From contig JAPDMB010000001.1 of the NCBI GenBank assembly GCA_025920305.1, positions 1-64,000 of the forward strand: DNA of 64,000 bases, written 5' to 3'. A program made the translations under genes and the position numbers. Positions 59,325-64,000 of the stretch are shown one piece after another. A model generated the notes under the pieces. It did no database searches. It saw nothing but the letters and a program-made list of their open reading frames with translations, and was not told the DNA's origin. The DNA comes from Candidatus Parvarchaeota archaeon (lineage in GTDB: Archaea; Nanobdellota; Nanobdellia; Parvarchaeales; Parvarchaeaceae). Numbering within the stretch: the first letter of the stretch is position 1; each line of letters opens with the position of its first letter.

Positions 59325-59404
59325 GATCTCCCTTTCTCAAAGTTTATAAGTGTATATCGACAATATTAATAAAGTGGGCGGAAGCCCCGGATATCGCAAT
59401 CTAT

Positions 59405-61111
59405 ATGGCAGAATATGAAGTGGATAGCAATTTCAATGATGCTTTCAAACAGTATTCTCTCGGCGTCTCAATAGATAGCAAAAATCAACTGGATGAGTTT
59501 GCCAAGGTCCTTAGGAGCGGTGCGCAGATGACGGAGATAAATATAGCGAGCATGTATCAAGGCGAGGGCGGGACACCGGCTGCTAGGATAGGCAAAGAAG
59601 AACGGGAGGCGATTGGGCACCTTGCCGAGGTCAATAAGGTCAATCTAAGCGTGCATGCCCCGTGGTCTTTGAACTTTGCTGGTATAAATCAGCGCGGTGA
59701 GGTAGACCCGGTTTATAGGGAGACTTTGATGAGAGAGATAGAGGCTTCTCTGAAATTTTCAGATGATTTGAGTTCAAGCATTAAGATGAATAACATGCCC
59801 GTGATATTTCATGCCTCCTATGATCAATTCGGCAACCCTGACCCGAAGAGATTGATCAATGTATACAGCAAGCAGGAGGGGAAGGTCATACCTTTAAAGG
59901 AGGAGATCATACCAGGTATAACAAAAGAGGAGTTCGAGAGCAAGAAATTCTACGGTGACGATCTGGATAAGGTCACAGCCGGGATGTCGCCGGAGGAGAA
60001 GAAAAAGTTCCTAGATACGCAGATAATAGAAGACAAGGTTAACAATGCGGTTGTTCTTACACCAATCGCTAGACTGAAGCTGATAAATGTGCGAGCGAGG
60101 GAACAATTAAGCCAGCAGCTTGCGAATATAGAGTCTTCCAGATACAGCATAGAAAAGCTTCAGAAACCAAGCATAGCGAGGGAGTTGACCGATGCGATGA
60201 GAGCGGGTGACGCAGAGAAGGTGAAGACGCTGACGGAGTCGGTAGATGCCCTCGACAAAGCATTGAAGGATCTGGAGAGGCGGAGGAATCTCCTGGAAAA
60301 GCAGATGCAGGCAACGGAGGACGAATATGTGGAGTATGAGAAGGTGGCGCCGGAGCTCGCAGCAGAGGGCATAAAGGACGCAGCTTTATATTCCGCATTC
60401 AATACTAAGACGAAGCCGCAGATACTCATTGAGAACCCTATGTCGCCAAACATGTCCTTAAGCGATCCGAAAGGGCTTTCGGAGACGGTAAGAAGGGCGA
60501 GGGAACTATTCGTAGAAGACGCAGTGAAAAAAGGCATGCCGAGGGAAGAGGCTCTCAGGCTAAGCCAGGACCTTATTGGAATAAACTTGGATACAGGCCA
60601 TCTAAATACGTTTAAGCAGTACGAGAATCCCCAGACAGGCAAGCCTTATGAGGACAAAGATATTGTAGATATGGCTTTGTCTCTAAAAGATATGATAAAG
60701 CGTTACCACCTTAGCGACAATATGGGTGATATAGACGCCCATCTTCCCCTCGGACAGGGAACCACGCCGACAAAGAAGATTTACGATGAGCTGAGAGCGG
60801 CTGGCGTAGACGTTCCTGCCATAATGGAAGTTTTCGGGGGCGTTGGCGGGCTTGAAACCGGCATGGTCCAGTCCTACCAGTACATGAATGCTCCTATATA
60901 TGGCTCGGTGCCTTACACCAGTATCCCGACATATGCAGCTCACCCTTATTCGTCGATCGTGGGGGATTATTCCTCATACAGTAACCTCGGGCTTAGGAAT
61001 GATTTCTTCGCATATGGCGGTTTCTCCGGCCTGTTTCCGGCTTTGGGAGGCGGATATATGAATGAAGGCGACAGAAGCAAGCAGGGCTTCTCTGGCGCCC
61101 CAATGAGTTAA
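59405..61111 (+). CDS. Endonuclease-IV-like TIM-barrel protein with large helical insertion
   Basis: This 568-residue protein has the xylose-isomerase-like TIM-barrel metal site of endonuclease IV in the correct order: SVHAPWSLNFAG (His84), VIFHASYD (His136), ILIENPMSP (Glu343), INLDTGHLN (Asp396, His399), YHLSDN (His435), DIDAHLPLGQG (Asp444, His446) and AIMEVFGG (Glu475). Between His136 and Glu343 lies an insertion of about 170 residues, largely coiled-coil-like (IARELTDAMR, KALKDLERRRNLLEKQMQAT). The last 80 residues are Tyr/Gly/Ser-rich. A hairpin GGGCGGAAGCCC is in its leader (59376-59387). It starts an operon with the nucleotidyltransferase. Abasic-site cleavage is inferred. Confidence 0.7.
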   Translation: MAEYEVDSNFNDAFKQYSLGVSIDSKNQLDEFAKVLRSGAQMTEINIASMYQGEGGTPAARIGKEEREAIGHLAEVNKVNLSVHAPWSLNFAGINQRGEVDPVYRETLMREIEASLKFSDDLSSSIKMNNMPVIFHASYDQFGNPDPKRLINVYSKQEGKVIPLKEEIIPGITKEEFESKKFYGDDLDKVTAGMSPEEKKKFLDTQIIEDKVNNAVVLTPIARLKLINVRAREQLSQQLANIESSRYSIEKLQKPSIARELTDAMRAGDAEKVKTLTESVDALDKALKDLERRRNLLEKQMQATEDEYVEYEKVAPELAAEGIKDAALYSAFNTKTKPQILIENPMSPNMSLSDPKGLSETVRRARELFVEDAVKKGMPREEALRLSQDLIGINLDTGHLNTFKQYENPQTGKPYEDKDIVDMALSLKDMIKRYHLSDNMGDIDAHLPLGQGTTPTKKIYDELRAAGVDVPAIMEVFGGVGGLETGMVQSYQYMNAPIYGSVPYTSIPTYAAHPYSSIVGDYSSYSNLGLRNDFFAYGGFSGLFPALGGGYMNEGDRSKQGFSGAPMS

Positions 61112-61115
61112 ATCT

Positions 61116-61913
61116 ATGGAAGAGAACAATGAAGAGGGGAAGTTGAAACTGATAGGGTATGATGCAGCATATAAGTTCGCAAAGGACATATTCGTGAAAT
61201 ATCCAAGGGTGATAAAGTCTATAATCCTCTTTGGTTCGTACTCCAAGGGCAAAGAGACGCAGAGTAGCGACGTAGACATCATGATCGTGATGGATGATAT
61301 ACTGAACAAACTAGATGAATCTTTCCTAGGGGTGTTTTACAAGGACGTGGACGAACATGTGAAAGAGGAGAGATCAATTAAACTGCACATAAATTTCGTG
61401 ACGTTAACAGCTTTCTGGAAGGGTGTGCTTAATGCCGACCCTGTCTCCGTTAATGTGTTAAAATATGGGGTAGCGCTGGTGGACACTGGTTATTTCGAGC
61501 CATTACAGGTGCTCCTGCAGAGAGGGGAGATAAAACCCACTGAGGAGTCGATATATGCGGCTCTCTCTCGGAGTCAACTTTACTATGACTCTGCAAAGCT
61601 GAGGATGGCGGGCGCCGTTTTAGATCTGTACTGGAGCGTGATAAACTCGGCTCAGGCTCTTATAATGAGGAACGGAGACGTCCCTCCTTCCCCCGAGTTG
61701 ATAGGCGAGATGATGGATTCCCTCCAGAGGATGAGCGTGATAAGCAAGGAGGATGTGGAAAGCTTCAATGAACTGTATTCTATAGGTAAGAGACTTATGC
61801 ACAATGAGAAATTAGACTTCACCGGAGCAGAGGTAGATGCTCTGGCGTCAAAAGCGATGAAGCTGACCGAGAAAATAGAGAATATAATAGATAAAGAGAG
61901 GCCAAGCCATTGA
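61116..61913 (+). CDS. Nucleotidyltransferase (MNT) fused to HEPN-like domain
   Basis: This 265-residue protein has the minimal-nucleotidyltransferase motif IILFGSYSKGKETQSSDVDI (residues 36-55), with GS and D-x-D. The C-terminal 120 residues are helical and resemble a HEPN domain (SQLYYDSAKLRMAGAVLDLY ... SIGKRLMHNEK), although the RxxxxH core is not clear. MNT and HEPN are normally two genes of a toxin-antitoxin pair. Here they are one chain, 4 bases after the endonuclease-IV-like gene. Confidence 0.72.
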   Translation: MEENNEEGKLKLIGYDAAYKFAKDIFVKYPRVIKSIILFGSYSKGKETQSSDVDIMIVMDDILNKLDESFLGVFYKDVDEHVKEERSIKLHINFVTLTAFWKGVLNADPVSVNVLKYGVALVDTGYFEPLQVLLQRGEIKPTEESIYAALSRSQLYYDSAKLRMAGAVLDLYWSVINSAQALIMRNGDVPPSPELIGEMMDSLQRMSVISKEDVESFNELYSIGKRLMHNEKLDFTGAEVDALASKAMKLTEKIENIIDKERPSH

Positions 61914-61978
61914 TGTTTTTGGTAGATATATGAAATTCATGTAGAAACCTTTAAATATAAGAAAAAGTTAAGGATATT

Positions 61979-62359
61979 ATGGGTTTTCCATTTAGCGCTC
62001 GTATCGGTCAGGGGTTGCCCATCAACACGATAATCTTAATCGCTGTCGGGCTCCTTATACTTGTTTTGATGATAGTATTTGTCACGGGTGGGTTCAAAGG
62101 TCTGGCTCCGGCGACATCCAATAGTGGCCTGTCTGCTTTTCAGTCCGAATGTAACACCTACTGCGCAGACGCAGGTGCATCTTATCCATACACTTGGTGT
62201 ACTACTCATACAGTTATAGCTGGAACATATTATGCATGTTCGAACGCCACCGGTCCATCTACCACTTGCACGGTTAACTTAGCCAATGGATCCACGGGCG
62301 TTTGGGGTTACAGCGCACCTGTTAATGGCAATTATTGTAAGTTAGACTCAATGAGTTGA
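61979..62359 (+). CDS. Membrane-anchored Cys-rich protein
   Basis: This 126-residue protein has one hydrophobic helix at residues 18-37 (TIILIAVGLLILVLMIVFVT). An outside domain follows with seven cysteines (ECNTYC, WC, YACSN, TC, YC) and several N-x-S/T sequons. The spacing suggests disulfide-bonded folding. A TATA-like TTTAAATATAAG lies at 61951-61962. It matches no family that I know. The next gene encodes another membrane-anchored protein with cysteines. Confidence 0.6.
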   Translation: MGFPFSARIGQGLPINTIILIAVGLLILVLMIVFVTGGFKGLAPATSNSGLSAFQSECNTYCADAGASYPYTWCTTHTVIAGTYYACSNATGPSTTCTVNLANGSTGVWGYSAPVNGNYCKLDSMS

Positions 62360-62402
62360 TCCTTGATCTAACCCTTTTATATACATACTCCTTCCTAACT
62401 TT

Positions 62403-62969
62403 ATGTCTTTTAAAGTCGTTATACTAGTTGTCATTGTGATCGGATTGCTGTCCTTGTTTATGTATTTGACGTATTCCCGCTATCTAATCTTAAATGAATG
62501 CCATGGCGAATCATTGTTCGTGTCCAGCAGCCAAGAATACTGTGTGCCGGGATATGTCAATGCTGTGGTGGTGAACAGCTCGATTTACGCGTCTAATTTC
62601 CAGTTTTTGGATGGTAAACCTTTCTTGACGATTTGGACGGAGAGTATGACAGAACCAGGGGACAAATATCTGTTCTCGAGCATCCCCGATACGTTTGCTG
62701 TCCATATGTCTTACACCTCTAATGTGACTTTAGAAGTCATGATAATGACAAATCAGCAGTACGTTAAGTGGGCAGAGTCAAATGAGACAGTGGTAGGATA
62801 CGTTTTAAGGTATGTAAACTCCACCGCTTCATTCTGGTTCAATCAAAGCGAAGGATGCGGAGCATACGTTATGGTGATAAAATCTGCAAATAATACCCCT
62901 TTCACGGTCGTCCCGGATGAACAAGCCCTATATGATCCTTCAACCAATGCCACAGGAGTATGCGCATGA
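62403..62969 (+). CDS. Membrane-anchored secreted protein with cysteines
   Basis: This 188-residue protein starts with a hydrophobic helix (VVILVVIVIGLLSLFMYLTY, residues 5-24). A large outside domain follows with four cysteines (near 33, 47, 151 and 187) and about eight sequons. The strand pattern (FAVHMSYTSNVTLEVMIMTN) suggests a beta-sandwich. I recognise no family. It pairs with the previous small Cys-rich gene and may be part of the cell surface. Confidence 0.6.
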   Translation: MSFKVVILVVIVIGLLSLFMYLTYSRYLILNECHGESLFVSSSQEYCVPGYVNAVVVNSSIYASNFQFLDGKPFLTIWTESMTEPGDKYLFSSIPDTFAVHMSYTSNVTLEVMIMTNQQYVKWAESNETVVGYVLRYVNSTASFWFNQSEGCGAYVMVIKSANNTPFTVVPDEQALYDPSTNATGVCA

Positions 62970-62979
62970 TGACTTATTT

Positions 62980-63030
62980 TTAACAAACCCGCCGAGAATT
63001 CCCCTTTTGAAAGATGAGGGGATGAAAGAC
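62980..63030 (+). repeat. Dispersed hairpin repeat, copy 2
   Basis: TTAACAAACCCGCCGAGAAT (62980-62999) then TCCCCTTTTGAAAGATGAGGGGATGAAAGAC is almost identical to the minus-strand element at 42661-42706. CCCCT (63001-63005) pairs with AGGGG (63017-63021). The ATGAAAG tail follows, as at 42119 and 55732. It sits in a 212-base gap with no convincing gene. A short frame from 63022 (33 codons, MKDSKNKYLCIKDNKIVVVY) follows but has little support. Confidence 0.6.
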
Positions 63031-63181
63031 AGTAAAAATAAGTATTTATGTATAAAGGATAATAAAATAGTCGTGGTATACAATTTAGACAAGGAAAAGC
63101 AGAAGGCAAAAATATATGTGTAATTACACCATATGAAAGCCTGGGGTAGTTCACATATAAGGCATTGCTTAGTTAAACGAT

Positions 63182-63799
63182 ATGGATGCGAACGCTTTTG
63201 ATGTATCTAATGATTTAAATAAACTGTACACGGACAGCGGCCCTTTGAAGGTGCTGCAGAACATATTGGATCACAATAACCTTGATCTATACATGGCTTA
63301 CGCACCTGACGGCTCGATAAAGCTGAAGTCTACCCATCCGATAAGGATATACGCAAAGGATATCTATGGCGTGCTTCTTAGGCTTAACCTGGTAAGTTAT
63401 ATAAATCTCAGTGTGGAGTACACATACAACGATGTTAAAAAGTCAGTTTCAAAGAAATTCAGTCAGCAGGAAGATATTGATGAGATAGTGGACGATCTAG
63501 TGAGCCTGCCGCATGATAGGATAATCGATATAATAATAGATACAGATGTATTCAAGATAGTAGAGGTACCGGAGAGCATCGAGGACAGCGTCTCCGTTAT
63601 ACTGAAGAAAGGCGATCCAAAGCTCCTGTTTAAAAGCCTCCTTCTATATCTCTTCCCCTTCGTTAGCGTACCAGTTGAGAAATCCGTCAAATACACGATC
63701 AATTTTGAAAAAGCCGGCGATGGGTTTGATATTAGCACGACACTGCATGTCGATGACGCATCTATAGGTATAAAGTCAAAGAAGGTGAGGTTCATTTAG
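63182..63799 (+). CDS. Conserved-looking protein of unknown function
   Basis: This 205-residue protein is not recognised. It has an alpha/beta look (YGVLLRLNLVSYINLSVEYT) and a helix-rich middle (DEIVDDLVSLPHDRIIDIII). A hydrophobic strand-helix (LLFKSLLLYLFPFVSVPV) near residue 150 could be buried or membrane-peripheral. It ends 5 bases before a KaiC-like ATPase gene, so it may act with that ATPase. Confidence 0.55.
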   Translation: MDANAFDVSNDLNKLYTDSGPLKVLQNILDHNNLDLYMAYAPDGSIKLKSTHPIRIYAKDIYGVLLRLNLVSYINLSVEYTYNDVKKSVSKKFSQQEDIDEIVDDLVSLPHDRIIDIIIDTDVFKIVEVPESIEDSVSVILKKGDPKLLFKSLLLYLFPFVSVPVEKSVKYTINFEKAGDGFDISTTLHVDDASIGIKSKKVRFI

Positions 63800-63804
63800 C
63801 GATT

Positions 63805-64000
63805 ATGGACTCTCTTGCAGTCGGCATAGATTCCTTCGATAAGGTTGTCGGGGGGATACCAATGCATAGGAATTACCTGCTCAATGGATCGAAGGAGAGT
63901 GGGAAGGACCTATTCGCTTATCATCTTACGCTGTCAGCCCTGGCTAATAAGGTCGGTGTGATCTATATAACCTCCAGTAAAAGTGCAAGTGACCTTCTAT
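63805..64000 (+). CDS. KaiC-like ATPase, N-terminal part (cut by window edge)
   Basis: The visible 65 residues start MDSLAVGIDSFDKVVGGIPM, the standard opening of KaiC-like ATPases (G-I-x-x-F-D-x-x-x-G-G-I-P). The Walker A segment is LLNGSKESGKDLFAYHLT, where the Ser/Thr after the Lys is replaced by Asp. VGVIYITSSKSASDLL continues the fold. The rest lies beyond base 64000. It is coupled to the preceding unknown gene. Confidence 0.75.
   Translation, partial: MDSLAVGIDSFDKVVGGIPMHRNYLLNGSKESGKDLFAYHLTLSALANKVGVIYITSSKSASDLL

Noticed and set aside
63022..63123. 33-codon frame after the dispersed repeat
   Set aside because: The start codon lies inside the repeated element, and there is no ribosome site or family match; it is noted only within the repeat entry.

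Overview
The window comes from an archaeon with a compact genome. It encodes the PolD small subunit, PCNA, Mre11-Rad50, a thermosome, LSm, Alba, aIF1, aIF2-gamma, L37e, S6e, ABCE1, a tRNA-splicing endonuclease and two FtsZ proteins. Genes are tightly packed, often overlapping by 1-20 bases. The DNA is fairly AT-rich (by eye about 40% GC), AUA codons are common, and two of the five tRNA genes carry short introns at 37/38. Together with a physically split dph2 gene, reduced proteins and pilin-like surface proteins, this suggests a DPANN archaeon, probably of the Micrarchaeota/ARMAN type. That placement is inference; there is no 16S gene here.

Layout: 1-6.4 kb, replication and repair (PCNA, an OB-fold protein, RNase HII, Mre11-Rad50) plus the N-terminal third of Dph2. 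6.4-13.7 kb, HAD phosphatase, GapN, thermosome-LSm-L37e, TrpRS and a ribbon-helix-helix/PAPS-reductase-like pair under a perfect palindrome. 13.7-19.6 kb, two tRNA-Ile genes (UAU with intron, GAU), GDPD, a tnpB relic, pyrophosphatase, CTP synthase, thioredoxin, EndA. 19.6-26.9 kb, minus-strand genes: L3-L4-L23, pyruvate kinase, a pilin-like protein, two tandem thymidylate-kinase homologues, PolD small subunit, aIF1. 27-40.5 kb, tRNA-Leu, Zn-ferredoxin, tRNA-Arg, PAP2, TrmI, enolase-S2, RNase J, ValRS, a ubiquitin-like/TtuA thiolation pair, and a coiled-coil protein with winged-helix neighbours. 40.5-55.6 kb, ftsZ1, phosphoglycerate mutase, PolX, ThrRS, tRNA-Ser, the C-terminal two thirds of Dph2, S6e-aIF2-gamma-PIN, Alba-FKBP-ftsZ2-SecE, and a Cas4-like nuclease. 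55.6-64 kb, pilin-like proteins, ABCE1, an endonuclease-IV-like protein with a large helical insertion, a nucleotidyltransferase/HEPN-like fusion, Cys-containing membrane-anchored proteins, and a KaiC-like ATPase cut by the window edge.

How the genes work together: GapN, phosphoglycerate mutase, enolase and pyruvate kinase give a continuous route from glyceraldehyde-3-phosphate to pyruvate. EndA sits in the same window as the two intron-containing tRNAs it should process. The two Dph2 pieces, about 48 kb apart, add up to one normal-length protein with all three cluster cysteines. The strongest points for a second look are the split Dph2, the intron-containing tRNA-Ile(UAU), the endonuclease-IV-like protein with its operon partner, the thymidylate-kinase pair in which one copy has lost its P-loop lysine, and scattered short elements resembling fossils of IS200/IS605-type (TnpB) transposons.
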